Below are positions 23,301-36,700 of a stretch of 64,000 nucleotides of DNA, piece after piece; position 1 is the stretch's first letter; every line of letters begins with the position of its first letter. The DNA is from Nymphaea colorata. Its lineage: Eukaryota > Streptophyta > Magnoliopsida > Nymphaeales > Nymphaeaceae. The translations under genes were made by a program, and so were the position numbers. The stretch covers positions 21,113,934-21,177,933 of the forward strand of contig NC_045138.2 of assembly GCF_008831285.2 (NCBI RefSeq), given 5' to 3'. The notes below the pieces were generated by a model that did not search any database, was not told where the DNA came from, and worked only from the letters and a program-made list of their open reading frames with translations.

Positions 23301-26300
23301 CTACCGCCCTGCTCCCTTCACCTCACCTCTCTGCTGCTACTCTCTTTTTCACAATTCAGTATTATACTGTACATGTAGTATTATACTGTAAAGTGCAGTA
23401 CATATATTTGTATTCTCACACTAACAATGGTTTCTAACTTGTGTGTACACGTTAACCATTTAAAGCCAGACAAACATTTATGGCTTTGTCATCAACCCAA
23501 CTCCTTTCCTCAAGGTGGTTTCTTTCAGCCATAAAGATAAAGAGATTTAAAAAAAGAGGAAGGTCCAAATAGATGGAAGTCTGCATCTGTCTACACCCAC
23601 AAAGGGTGCCTGCAGTTATATCCGATGTTCAGCCGAGAGAAAGAGAGAGTATTGATCTTTTGGTTCTCATATTTAGCCACTTTGACTCCTAATTTTTTTA
23701 ACTTTTAGAAGCAAAGGAGGCAGCAGCAGGACCTTTTGTTTTAAGTGTTGCTACCAACCAAGGAAAAAGGCTAGTGGGATGAAAAGTCAGTGGGTGGCAA
23801 TGGTGTATCTAATCTGGGGCGTTAAAACTGATTCTTTGATTTGATGTGGGGGCTGTTATTTTAAGGTAGGTGCTCGTGGGGAGGAGAGAGAGAGAGAGCT
23901 GCTTTCTTTTCTTCTTCTTCTCTCTCTCTCTCTTTTCTCCTGGATATCTAGTTTGCCTTATTAAACTTGTTGGCCATCTCCCCCAAATATTATTTTTGAT
24001 AAGTGCTCGAAAGTGCCTTTAAGAAGAAGGGGATTATGCCCAAGATAAAAGGTTTTATTTAATCAATAAAAGCTACCTTTTGACTGCATTCATATTTGTT
24101 GAAGATCATGAGTGGCTTTGCTAATTGGGAAGACAGGCCGCTCGTGGATTCCCACCACCGATGCCCCCCCTCTCTCTCTCTCTCTCTCTCTCTTACACAC
24201 ACACCCATGCACACACACACTACTTCATTGCGGGCATACACACACACACACGCACAAGATAAACATATCTTAAGAGGATGAAGGCTAAAAGATGCTGCTT
24301 TACCTTTCCAACTAAAAGAATCAAGGCATATATTTAGATACACACAGAGGACCTCTAAGAAAAGAGAAGCTTGTAGGCTGTAATTCCATATTTTAGGATT
24401 GATATCAAGCATGTCTGCTTTCAACAACTACCATATCCTAGCTCAATGTTGAGCTCCCAATTACAGTTTTCCCCTTCTTTTTTTTGTTCCAAAGGACTCA
24501 TGGCATAGGATTCTTTAATTTAGCTGGCTTTCTTAATTTGATCTCCCTCGTTAAAAGCCTCTGAATCAGATCTTTTGGCAAAGTAGAGGAGATCTTATAA
24601 AAATAATCTAACATCAATAGTACAAAATGACAGCTATTTACGATTCTTCTGGCGGAACTTGATCAAAAGCCTATTCTTAGCTCCCCCTTTTCCGTGGACA
24701 TAACATTTATAAACTCAGTTAGACAATGGGTAGAATCAAATTTGTTGAGTTCATTTGATATAATGGTCAAGGACCCATGTTGCTTAGGCCCCAAATTGGA
24801 CCTTCAATGGACTCTTTGTTTGATCTAAGCCATTGGACGTGTTTCTTGCTGTCTATCCACTAAACTACATGACTTTTTAGAATTCATTCTACAGCTAAGG
24901 TACTATCTTTGTGAATCAACGCAGGACACCTGACTTTCGATCAAATTTTAACCTGAGCGAATAGGTTTATATCTATCTTTCTTACAGGGTGGAGTATGCA
25001 TATTAGACTTTATGCACAAGATAAGTTATAGAGACATAACTACATACATATGATAGAAAGAAAGAAGTTTGTGTTAGCAGAAAGAAGGATTTTGAAATCA
25101 CAACAGCAAAGATTTCTGTAACTGTGAAGGAATTAAGATCAAAGATGGCTACAATTTTGAGTAACAGAAAATTCCTTCCCAACAAAGAAAGTTTGGGTGC
25201 AGTGAAAAAAGAAAAGAAAGATATCTATTCAACAGAAACCAACGATAATCAGGGAAGGAATATGAGCACCGATTTGAATAATCCAGCTTCATGTAAATAT
25301 ATAAGGAAACTGTAACACGAGATGTATATGTTAAAGGCTCTCACAGAGCTGAACCAGAATCACGTTCTCTGCTGTTTTCTTTCTTTGCTGTCATCCCATT
25401 TTTTTAGTTTGTACTCATTATAGAAATTTTGTTATATTGATGAATTCTTTCTTTGCTGCCATCCCCATTTCAGGTCTCCCCTTGAATGACACAAAGTTCG
25501 TTAGATCTTGGTCTTTTTACTGCAGGAGTCTTGTATATTAAATTATTAATCTATCACATAAAAATGAATGGTAGATTCGGATGGGTGTAATAGATACGTG
25601 TCTTCCAATGTTCAATAGTAAAGTCTGTTCAGCACCTGTAAAGTTGAACATCTGTTCCTGTTCTAAGAGTCTCGTAAACCAACACGCAATGATGCTGTGT
25701 CTGGTCTTTCCCAAAAGGAAGTCTTCTTGGCATAATCAGGGGATGCAATTTAGGGTGCCATTGGAATCCATGGACTGATTTTTATGCAATGAGCTCTTCA
25801 ATTGTGAAGTGACTTGAGCTGCTATTTGTTAGGAAAGAAATCCGGAGTGTCATCGATGGCAACAGCTGGAAAAAGCAAGAATTTATTGATGAGGATCTAA
25901 ATGAGAAACAGAGGGTTGTCAAAGATATATACGAATCATGCAGCAAGGACTATGGTTGTAAAAGTCTGTATCAATATATCAGATATTAAAATAGGTATGT
26001 ATGGTCAAGTGATAAATTGAACGGCCCTCTCTCTAAAAAATTTTGGGGGTCTAGGGCTGCTTAAGCGTCACGCACCCGCCTTTTGCAGTTTAAGAGAGTA
26101 ACAGCCACAGAAATTGAATTGATGAGCAACTTTTCACTGTCTAACCAGTCCGACCAGCTACACTACACCCATCAGGTCAGCGCTAGTAAAAGTAGATATA
26201 AACACCTAGAAAAGTAATTGGTCACAAAAAGTGTTTCATCAACTAAAAGTTCAACTAAAATGTAAGCAAAAGTAATGTCAAACTGATAGTTGAGGTGCCA

Positions 26301-27370
26301 CATACAACATTGTATGTCGAATGAGGATCAACACCAGATTCTTGCATTTCTCAAATTGCTTCTGATCTAATAAGACTGAAAATAAGATCAACATCACATC
26401 AGATGGTCCCAATTGCCCAAAGTTCCAAATAGCCATTAAAATATATGATAAGAGACCCATGATTTGATTAAATGGTCGATAATAGTGGAATTCAATGACA
26501 CCAACTACCAAAACCCATATCCTTTTCATCAGCGGCGGAGCTACATGTGGGCTTGCATGGGCATTTGCCCACACAGTGCCACAAAATTTAGTTATCTATA
26601 TATTGGTTGTTCTTAAATAATTTGTTTTTTTATGCATTGGTGTCCCTCAATCATGTATTTGAATGATCTAACATTCTTTGCATTAGTTTTTCTCAGCCAA
26701 AAGTTTCTGGTTCAGCCACTTCTTTTAGTCAAATTGCAATATACAATTCAAATTAAGACAAGATGGAGCAACTGGAAGATCACAACATTATCACTAAATC
26801 TAGTAGGGACGTCAGATAGATGGGGAACTTGAGCGAACATAACATGCAATACTTATTTAGGGGAAACTGCCTTCGGCATAAATATTCTTAGGGCCATACC
26901 TTTATGCCACCAAGGCTCTGGCTTGTTACGAGGCTTGGGTGGACTTACAGTACATTTTCAACTCAGTTGTCGTGTTTGCCATCATTTGCAACCTAAAAGA
27001 ATAATTCACCGGTCCATCAGTATGAGCCACCTTACCACCCGATTGTGCTACGCTCCTTCAGGGACCCTATCTTAGATTTATTCAAATTCGATCATACACC
27101 TACATTTCAGCTGCATCACATCTTCACAAAATCCAATAATCAGTGAAAACTTTCTTTGCAAAAGGCAAGCAATGTTAAGGACAAGAGGAATGGCAGCCAG
27201 CTTCATAAACTCCACAGACCTCACTCCAAGAAATAAAAGAAAAAGAGAAGACCATGTTCCTAGCCACTTGGAATTATCCTCCATTCTGCAATTGGAAGAG
27301 GCACAATCTCCCCACTTAAAGTTTTTATGATGAAAACCAACTAAACTGAGTTTTTTTTAGCATATTTTTT
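23301..27370. other. Intergenic DNA with microsatellites
   Basis: (CT)n then (AC)n runs are at 24169-24254. Short frames are open at 25124-25315 and about 25830-25990 (+), the latter preceded by a TTGTTAG acceptor-like site, but neither resembles a known protein. A GGCGGAGCTA-type repeat fragment is at 26530-26600. No gene is supported. Confidence 0.4.
26530..26600. repeat. Fragment of the GGCGGAGCCA dispersed repeat
   Basis: GCGGCGGAGCTAC followed by GGGCATTTGCCCACAC matches words at both ends of the complete element at 29542-29773. Confidence 0.5.
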
Positions 27371-27374
27371 AAAG

Positions 27375-27788
27375 AGAATTTAGTCCATCCACTTTTTTGG
27401 ATATTCATGTATTTAGATTCAAATTCAGATTCAAATTCAAATAAAGAAAAGTCATATCTAAATCCGAATCCAAAAGCTGATTTTACAATCTGAATCCGAT
27501 TTTTATATTCATATCGGAATCCAAATCCAAGTTTTGAACTGGATTTTGCCAATTATCAAAATTTAATAGCATTAGATACATGACATTTGTTTAAAAATGA
27601 ATCCTATCCGAATTTGTATCTAAATCCGATCGAATATTTATGTATATCCGAATCCAATTGGATGTCATTTATTAAATCCGAATCTGATCTGATTTCTTAA
27701 TTGGATATTAATTTATTTTTCATATCCGATTTTTTCTGATCGGTTTGGTCAGATATTTGATTCAAATCGAACATATTGACATCCCTAA
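27375..27788. repeat. Dispersed TAGGGATGTC-family repeat, copy 4
   Basis: The right end ATTGACATCCCTA is intact. The interior shares CCACTTTTTTGGATATTCA, AAATCCGAATCCAA and GATTTCTTAATTGGATATTA with the copy at 30712-31170. The left terminus is not clear, so it is probably truncated or diverged. Confidence 0.7.
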
Positions 27789-28019
27789 TTACTTTTTTAG
27801 ACTACAAATAGTGGATGTTATACTTATTTCACTTTCTACCCGGGTATCTAGAGACAAAAGAAAAAGGAAATGAGTTTCTGTCTCTTCGAGGTATCACCCA
27901 CCGTCTTTTTTCCACTTTTTTTATTCAAAGGTACTGTAGTCATTTGAACGAAATAGTGAGCTGCATAACTGTTTTGAGTTGTAGAAAAAACCATATGGTG
28001 AATATCATCCTAAGAAAAT

Positions 28020-28170
28020 ATCGGGCCGGATTGGCAGGCAAAAACTTTAAAAATTTATATCTAAATTTTAGAAATTTTAGTTTAGTTTAAAATTTTCTAT
28101 TTTAACCCCTGTAAAATTTTGAAACTATAATTTGGCCCCGGGAAAAAAAAAATTCTAGCTTCACCCATGT
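28020..28170. repeat. Fragment of the GGCGGAGCCA dispersed repeat (minus orientation)
   Basis: An AAATTTT-rich segment followed by TTCTAGCTTCACCC resembles the A/T-rich arm plus head of the copies at 51055-51515. Low similarity, judged by eye. Confidence 0.35.
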
Positions 28171-28729
28171 TCCCATGGGTATTACTTTTTTAAACTACAC
28201 AATGTCTCAAACTAACGGTATAGCATAGGTCTTCCCAAGTCTGAAAGCATGCCGGGGCAAGAAGAAGAGAGATGATTCATGCCCTTCTTTTGGCTGGTTC
28301 TACTTCTGCTTAACTCAAGATAATAGCATAAAAATGACTGCATTTTTTTTTTGGGGGTTGGGGGTTGAGGGATTATACTGATATCTTATACAAATTTGAG
28401 AGCTTAACTATATTTTTTACACATTTTTGGAGTGGTATATTTTCTATTTCAAGAAAGCTAGTGGTTTCTAGGAAAACTTTTTAACCTGCCCTCTATTTGC
28501 TTCCCCGTTTGCCATCAAGGACCTTTCTTCGACAAAAGTATACAAACAACATAACATATAATTTCATTGCAAATTCACACATACAAGTTATAAAGCTGCA
28601 TTTTAGTTGTTCCTCGTTGACGTCGGAGTCATAACGATAAATGTGTCGCTATACCAACATAATAAACTGGAAGATTAGGAAAGAGAATGAGTTACTAATG
28701 AAGATAATAATGCCGAGTAGATTTGCTAA

Positions 28730-29057
28730 TAAAACGACGGTTGGGCATGTCCTCCAGTGAAACGTAACTTGTATTGACGGATTCATCCGTCAGTAAAACT
28801 TTAACCTCCACCGACAACATGCTACCACCAGTGAAAATCCTTTATTTATTGACAGTGTGTTGAGCCCGTCAGTAACGTGTAACTTTTGTCCGACGGATTG
28901 TTCAATACTCTCAGTAAAAATTATGTATTTCTAACGTTCTCCTCCTCCATGATAAAAACTTTGATTTACTGACAAAGTCCACATCCTGTCGGTAGAATCG
29001 AACTATTGCTGACGGTTTGTTTTTCTACCATCAATAATAAGTGGATTTTTTTGTAGT
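28730..29057. mobile_element. CACTA-like transposon end with CCGTCAGTAA subterminal repeats
   Basis: Repeated motifs related to GACGG and CCGTCAGTAA occur on both strands (for example TGACGGAT and ATCCGTCA as facing arms at 28775-28792, CGTCAGTAACG near 28868, CTGTCGGTAG near 28987). The block ends in TTTTTTTGTAGT at 29047-29057, the usual form of a CACTA terminus. No opposite end and no transposase were found, so this is a truncated or non-autonomous remnant. Confidence 0.5.
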
Positions 29058-29541
29058 CTCCGATGACCTGAAACTTATGATATATTTTTAAACTATTGAA
29101 ATAATAATCAACCCTGCCTGCCGAATAGAATTCTTGACCACCTTGCTCTATTGTTTCCATTGTGTTGTCTCAACATTAAATGAAAAAAAATTATTCTAAG
29201 TTGTTAATATAAAAATAAGTACATTTTGTGAATCTGAGTAAGTAATTGCCCACACGTTGCCCACACCTGCCTCTATCCTAAGTAGAATAGACTTTGATTT
29301 CCTCCCCGAAAAGTAGCTACTAGCGTGGCTTGCATCAACTCCTTCCCCTTATGCTGGGTCTTGTCCTTAAAACCAGGCTATGGAGCCGAAGCACCATTCA
29401 ACCCTAGTCTTCATAAACTCTCATTAGCCTTATGATTTGAGTTTATGAAAGATATTAAATCATATCTCCGAGTATCCTCTATTGAGGGTTAACCACGTAA
29501 AGTTTTAAACAACCGTGATGCATGCAAGATTGGATGGACTC

Positions 29542-29773
29542 ACTGGCGGAGCCAGAAAAATTTAGGCTGAAGGGCACTCATTGATCTCTAACTTAGCAGA
29601 ATAAGTGATTGTTGACTCAAGTCCTGTGTGAGCATCACATGGAGCTGGATCTATCTCAACCTACTTCATGGAGCTAGACCTATCTGAACCTAGGTCCAGC
29701 TTAATCACAATGCAAAATTTCAGAGGCTGGCGTGGGCAGTCGCCCACACCAGTCTCACAATAGCTCCGCTACT
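29542..29773. mobile_element. 232-bp non-autonomous element with 10-bp target duplication
   Basis: Starts ACTGGCGGAGCCA and ends TAGCTCCGCTACT, imperfect terminal inverted repeats. It is flanked by GGATGGACTC on both sides (29532-29541 and 29774-29783), a 10-bp direct duplication. Mutator-like elements make 9-11 bp duplications, so a MULE-derived MITE is the best guess. It is noncoding. Confidence 0.75.
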
Positions 29774-30224
29774 GGATGGACTCATGCTTGTGAAAGCAAA
29801 TCAGCTTATAGGTTGTGTTTCCTATGACTTCTAGGACTTTATAAGAGACACAAAATCTAGGAAGAAGCTTGGAATAAACTGATTGAAAAGAGTTCATAAT
29901 CAAATCCCTCGACATCAACAAATCTATTTTGCCTTATATTTTTGTTAAAATTGGGCTGTATTCTATGCTTTTCATAATCAAAATGTGTTCTTTCATATCG
30001 TTAGTATTTCATCATTCTCTCTTATTTTCTTGTTCACTATGGATTAATATTATATGGCCGCTCTTTATTTGTTGTTGTGGTAGTTGGGTGACATTCATAA
30101 ACTGCTGCAAAAGGTGCAATGCCTAATGATCGCCTGTCATGTAAATAAACTCACTGAGGAAAGGAAATATAATAATATATTCTATCTTCCCCACTTGTTC
30201 ATGGAAGGATTTAACGATTGAAGT

Positions 30225-30460
30225 GATAGTTTGGATCCGAATACATCTGGAAACAATAGTACGGATCCGAACGAATAAAAAAGTAGTAGTTTGGATCGGA
30301 ATGGATGTGAAAGTGGGAATTTGGATACAAATTTAATAGTCTGGATCTGAAATGGGTCCAAAAGTGATATCTTGGATCTGAAATTAATAATTTTGATCCG
30401 AGATGGATCTAGAAATGAGATTTTGGAAATGATTTGGATATGGATCAGGTATAAGGTACA
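30225..30460. repeat. Degenerate minisatellite with GGATCCGAA/GGATCTGAA core
   Basis: The words TTTGGATCCGAA, TGGATCTGGAAA and TTTGGATCGGAA recur every 35-45 bases with much drift. The overlapping 163-codon minus-strand frame at 30182-30673 is a by-product of this repetition. Confidence 0.6.
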
Positions 30461-30711
30461 GACCTGATCTAAATTGGGTCTGGCGCTAGGAATAAGATAA
30501 ATAATTGGATTGGATCGGCATTTTGAAATCGAGGCTTGACTTGAAATCCATGATTTGAGTGAGTGGTAAAAGGGTAACATATAGTTTGGTTGTGAGCAGA
30601 ATGGAGATTTTGCAAAAGTAAAATTTGGGGTGTACACAACATCCCCAACATTACAGCTGAAAGTTATGCACAAAATAGGAAATGAAAATGAAGAATTAAT
30701 CTTGAGACAGA

Positions 30712-31170
30712 TAGGGATGTGAACAGATCATATTCGAAAAAGATATTTCCTTAACCGTATCCACTTTTTTGAATATTTACATATTCATATTTGAATTCAG
30801 ATTCGAATACCAACAACGAAAAGTTATATATGAATTCGAATCTGAAATCGTATTTGACAATCCATAACCAAATTTCACATTTATATCCGAATCTAAATCA
30901 AAATTTTGAACTGAATTTGGCCTATTTTCAAAATGCAAGAGAATTAGACGTGATATTTGTTTAAAAATAATTCCAATCCGAATCTATATCAGAATTTGAT
31001 CGGATATTTACATATATCCAAAACCGAATCCAAATCCTACCATATGTCATTTCTTAAATCCAAATCCGATCCAATTTCTTAACCGGATATTAATTTTCTT
31101 TCCATATTTGTTTTTCTCGAAACTGTTTGGTTAGATATCATATCCAAATCCGACATACTGACATCCCTAG
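30712..31170. repeat. Dispersed TAGGGATGTC-family repeat, best-preserved copy 5
   Basis: About 459 bp from TAGGGATGTGAAC to TGACATCCCTA, with facing termini TAGGGATGT and ACATCCCTA. The interior is noncoding with many GATTCGAAT and AATCCGAA words. The flanks GAGACAGA and GATAGAAA do not give a clean target duplication. This copy is the best seed for a consensus. Confidence 0.75.
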
Positions 31171-31659
31171 ATAGAAAGCTACCTCATGCTTGGTACTTAG
31201 TTGGTCATTTAATCACTTCCTAGAGAAGCAAATACTTTTTAGCATTTGACGGTACACAGACTATTAGACCTCTGGATTATATCCAACCTAGCAGAAGTGG
31301 GTAGACTTGGAGCTAACTTATTTATGTGTATAAGTATGTGTGTGTGTGCTAACTTATGAGAGATATGAGTAAAACCAGTTTCATATTGAAATTGGATTTT
31401 CTAGTTTCTTTCCTTATCTAGGATCTATCAATCCTAGAAAGAGAGGATAATTATGAAAAAAAATGGAAGAAAAGAAGAGTGAGAAAATGAATATGTGAAA
31501 GAGTGAGAGGAAATAATTTGAAAAAATGAGTTGCAAGATGACGTTAGTTTTAAGATGTGCTCATGTGCTTCACTCTAAGAAACAGTTATTTCACTAAATA
31601 TTATGGCATAAATAAACAAGAGCAGCTGTAATTTAGTAATTATCCTGGGATTAACAAGT

Positions 31660-32015
31660 GCCATCCATTAGTCAGATTCGGTTTTAAATTAGTATATATT
31701 GGATTTGAATTCGGATGTGCGTTCAAATTAGTTTGAAATAAATATCCAATATTAAGTTCGGATTGTAATTAATATATAATAATACTGTGATTCAGATTTG
31801 GTTGCATATTTAAAAGTGAGACCCAGTTTCAGACGTTGTATATTTAAACATCATATTCTGATTTCAGATTTAAAGTCAGATAATGGATATGGTAGAGATT
31901 TTTCTCCATTTTTATTGGAATCCAAATTCAAATCAGGATGAGTGAAACATGCGATGAATTACACATGGTAAATCGTACATCTGATTTAAATCCGATCGGT
32001 TAACGTCTCTCCTTA
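31660..32015. repeat. Dispersed TAGGGATGTC-family repeat, diverged copy 6
   Basis: Contains CAGATTCGGTTTTAAATTAG, GGATTTGAATTCGGAT and TTTAAATCCGATCGGTT and ends AACGTCTCT. The left boundary is uncertain. Confidence 0.5.
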
Positions 32016-32140
32016 CCACAACAAATGAATTGATTAAAGCTTTTTTGTTGGACCGCAAATTACATTTTACCAATCTAACAGATGGATTTGGATAAGAAAT
32101 GTAGGGGCACATAAGATTTGAGACACAATTATCAATCTCT

Positions 32141-32260
<120 letters not shown>

Positions 32261-33705
32261 TTCTTTTCTTCTTCATTGAAAGCAGTCGATATGGAAGTAC
32301 CCCTCGGGGTGGAGCTAAGGTTTTTCCCTGAAGGGAGCCTTTCTAGAATTTCCAAACTTTCACTGGGGCCTAGTGATCAATTTTATAGATTTTATATGGC
32401 AAAAACCCAAATTCAGACTTGACTTTCTAAAACCAAGTACTCGCCTCAGAATGTTAAATCAAACTTTACATATAAGCGGGATCACATTATTATTGTGTCT
32501 CATATTCAAGTGGGTCACTTACATGCTATATTGAGTTTCATTAATATTAAGGCCCATTTTTTTAATATGGATCCACTTTTTGGATATACACACAAACTGA
32601 TCTTAGCAGAGAACCGAGGACGCCATCCTTCAATCCCCCCTAGTATGTAATCCGATCTTGCTGACCCGTTAATTAACATCCGGATATGTGTTCGTGTAGC
32701 ATAATGTTTTTAAAGGAAGTAAAACCAGATCTCCATGTATTTGGACTGAGGAAATGTATAAATCCTATCGACGACTATCATCATTCGTCAAGTGAGATCA
32801 GATTGGTGAGATCTAGAAAGTGGGAGATGAAAACCATGCAATTATATCGAATTTATAGAATGCCTGAACCGCTCCTTATCTTAATAATAGATGATGAAAA
32901 AAGACGTGGGTAGTCCCAACATGCTACAAATTTGAAGACAAAAATCTTCTGCGTATGAAATGTCATGGACGATAGTCCACGAACTTTTTCTCAGTTAAGA
33001 GAACCTAACTTCGCTAGTGCTTCAAAACCATGTGAGGACAGTAGCATGTAGAGGTTTCGCTCTGTCTGCGGATTCTAAATTTGCATCTTATGCACTTCTA
33101 CATTGTTCTTTTAATGCCTACACAAGAATCTCATGTCAGTGATACTATACTCGATGTTTTCGTCTATGCTACCGCTCTTTTTATTCCTGAAACGATTTGT
33201 TTACACTCATTTTCCTGATCTTCTTATACGGCTAGTTTCTTCCAAATATATGTCAAAGACAAAGCGAACCCTCCAAATAGCTTTTGTTGTTTTGAAAATT
33301 GAAAATTTCGCTGTTTGTTCTTCATTAATATGTACAACATACTTTAACTTTTCCTATTAGCTGGTTAATTTTATTCTACCAACATTGTTTTGTCCATGAT
33401 CTCACGTGCATATTGAGCCGCTCATAAAATCTCTCTCTCTCAAGGAACCTCTTCGAGGACACCACCAGCTAATGCTTGCCTGGTAGAGGAAACAGGTGAG
33501 CGCCAATGACCATATCTTAGGAGGACGAACACCATGAGAAAGCTCAAATTGCTTCATCATAATAACTCGCCACAGTCCCTAACTACTTACAGAATGACCT
33601 CTTACTTAGAGGGAAGTCTTATTTCTTATACATGTATTGAGGCCTCTGGAACGTGTAATGGAAACGGAGACCTACTTGGTCGTGACTGTGATCCTCTTTC
33701 TCGAG
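32261..33705. other. Downstream flank of the AKT2-like gene
   Basis: No exon recognised. On the minus strand this follows the channel stop codon, so the 3' UTR lies in the first few hundred bases below 33705. Short frames at 32686-32913 and 33133-33360 look random. Confidence 0.4.
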
Positions 33706-36700
33706 TCAGACATTAATGTTTTCCTCTTCGTTTACAATGAAAAGTTTGTCTTCATCCCTGATCACATCAATAGCCTCTATCTCAGAACCTTCTATATCAA
33801 CCACCTTCGCATGTGTGACGTCCATACCCAGCTTCTGTCCTGTTAATTCACAAACCAAAGCAAGGAAAATAAAATGGTGAACTGAAAAATAAAATATATA
33901 GAGGCAGACATACGTAATGTTGCAAGAATGAGACGCTATGAGAATGTTCAGCTTGGTGGCATGAAAATCTGATGGAGCCTATGGAGATTAGCACAAGAAT
34001 AAATGAGGAAGGAGGATTTAGGTGGGCGTTTTAAATATAGGATATATACTATTCTGGACCGAACATGACACACAAGCTCATTTGTGATCGATCACCAACG
34101 CCATGAGTTCCTTTCAATACTGTTACTCTAGTTTCTGGGTGCAGGTGACTGTGAGTGTGGGTAGTGTTGGTACTTCGAAAAAAAGCTGAGGTACCATATA
34201 TATAGGAACATAAAATTGTCGATAAGATGTGTGATCATTAAATTTGGTGGGTCGAAGAAATATCCAAACCAGCACCAGAAGCAGGTGAAAATGGGGATGC
34301 AACCTCCTTAAAGAATTCAAGGTACCGATTCGGTAAGAAAGTTCCTGTATTACAATTTCCAAGGCCCCTACATTTGCTCAGCCCATGACATGTATATCAA
34401 TATAAACTAACAAACAAATCTACATTAGCGTACTCTTGGTCAAGTGACAGTACCATGCTAGCTGCAATCTGTGGTTATTCCATAGCTTGATCATGAAAAG
34501 TAAAAAACTAAAAAGATCAAAGTGAACTATTACTAGGCATTCTATTGGTAATAGGGACAAAGTGACATTTTCATGTTCAAAAGATTTTGGCCACTTTTTG
34601 GGCCCTAGCTTAACAAACAGTTGCTAAGATAGTTTATTACTTTTGAGAACCCCATCTCCCCCCAGATCACTAGAAAAGCCTGCCTCATATTTGAATGATT
34701 GCAGAAAGACGTGCAGGCAACATGTCAAGCTTACAATCTCCTTCAACTTAAACATCTTAAACTGGTTTACCTAGACAGGTGAATGCAGCCCTTATGGACC
34801 TCCTTTACTACAACCTTCTTTTCAGTAAGCCATGCCTGCATTATAGCATTTGGGAGAATGAGGCCTATGGATGTGTAGTTTGAAGTCACATTCAAGAAAA
34901 ACCTCCATATGGTGGTGCTATGGTCAATATGTTTAACCTTTGTCACATGGGCAGTCCATTCTCTTACTCATATACTGTATTTCCTTATATATTTACTATT
35001 CTACAGAACTTCAAAGAAAAATGTGGCTGCATATCCATGTTACGACTTGATGAAGAAAAGAACAGGACGACTGAAGGTAGTGATGAGTGCATTTCAGAGA
35101 AGACAAAATTACCTGCAATTTCCACAAGATCGTTCATACTGGCAGGCAGAGAGATCAATTTCCCACCTCTCAGAGAGCACCCTCTTACACCAGGAGGATT
35201 TCCCTTGTAAATGTGCACTCTAGGCAACGCCAAATACTTTCTTCTCATTTCCTTGAAAGCTTCAAATGCTAACTCTCCGTGGTCACTAACTTCCCCTCTT
35301 TCTTTCTTTTCCTCATAATCACCACATGATTTCTGCCAGGCTCTTCCATGAAATTGGCTTGTGTTGCTGAGAATTGCACCATTTGAGACCAAAAAATCTA
35401 CCAAATCTGCATTGCCTTCTTTGATGGCGACTTGCAGTGCAGTTAAGCCATTCTGATCTTTTGAATTAATTTCAACTCCATGATTTAGCAGCTCTTGTAA
35501 GATAAACCGGTCATTCCTTGTGACAGCAAGTGTGAGAAGATCGCCATCAATACATTGATCTGAGGCTGAGGCATAGCAATAGAGAAGCCTGAAGATACTG
35601 TTGTTCCTCGAAGAGATTGAATTCCAAAATGGAGTATTCCCATTCAAATCTGCTAGTTTTCTTTAATATGAGTAAGTCAAGAAAATTTTTGGGGGACGAG
35701 CAGTTATACTGTACCTTTCATGTTCATGTTGCAGCCATGCTTGAGCAGAGCCATGACACAGTCTTCATAACCCTTTGCCGTTGCAACATGCTAGGATATC
35801 AAAAAAATACTGACGAATTAAGTGCATGAATAATCAAAGCAGTGGAAGGAAGACCATGCAACAGACTTGACGCTGGTGGTTGTGCATTTTAGGAATTCAT
35901 TCTGGAAATTGAACCACATTTTTGTGTCCTAGTGCAGTATTCACTTGTTATCAATTAGTCAATAATGATTTCTCCAAATGAAGTTAACGCGGAAGGTCAA
36001 ATATCTAGCACTTTGCCACGAAGAAGCATTAAGATCACTACCTGTGTTGAACAGCAGCACAAGAACAATAAACTGTTCCTAACCTATCTGGCAGCAATCC
36101 CATATCACACAAATTTCAGTTGACTTTGCCAGGTTAGCTATTTCAACTAAATTCTCAACAGTTCCAATCCAATTATACAAGGTTCTTTGGTCAATAAGCA
36201 CCCTGCTTGTAGAAGTTGTTGAATAAGACCAAATGCAAGACCGAAATGTTATCCCAGTGAACTATGTGTGTGCATGTTTAAATTTTCATTTTAGGACGCC
36301 AATCTAAATTCTAAACCACATTTTACCATCTATAGAAAAAGACCAAATGCAAGACCGAAATGTTATCCCAGTGAACTATGTGTTTGCATGTTTAAATTTT
36401 CATTTCAGGACTCTAATCTAAATTCCAAACCACATTTTAATATCTATAGAAAAAGAAATGTTCGTATATCTAATTAAGCTCACCAAATTCACAAGCATAC
36501 CAGTGGAGTTCTGCCTTTTGAGTCCCTAACATTAGGGTCCATTCCTGCTTTAAGAAGCTCCTCCAGGAGAATACTGTTTCCAGTGTTGACCACTGATACC
36601 AACTCACATGGAATCTTGAGAGTAAAATTTCTGCCAACATCTGTTGATTGCTCCTTGAAGGTTGCATCTGTTGCTTCTTTCATGTGCTTCAATTAAACAT

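Noticed and set aside
30182-30673. 163-codon open frame on the minus strand
   Set aside because: It is produced by the degenerate GGATCCGAA minisatellite; its protein is a drift of repeated SKxSLLDPF-type words and has no family resemblance.
34123-34362. Frame in the last AKT2-like intron, first considered as the final exon
   Set aside because: It has no KHA similarity; the true last exon was found at 33706-33839 with a correct acceptor and phase.
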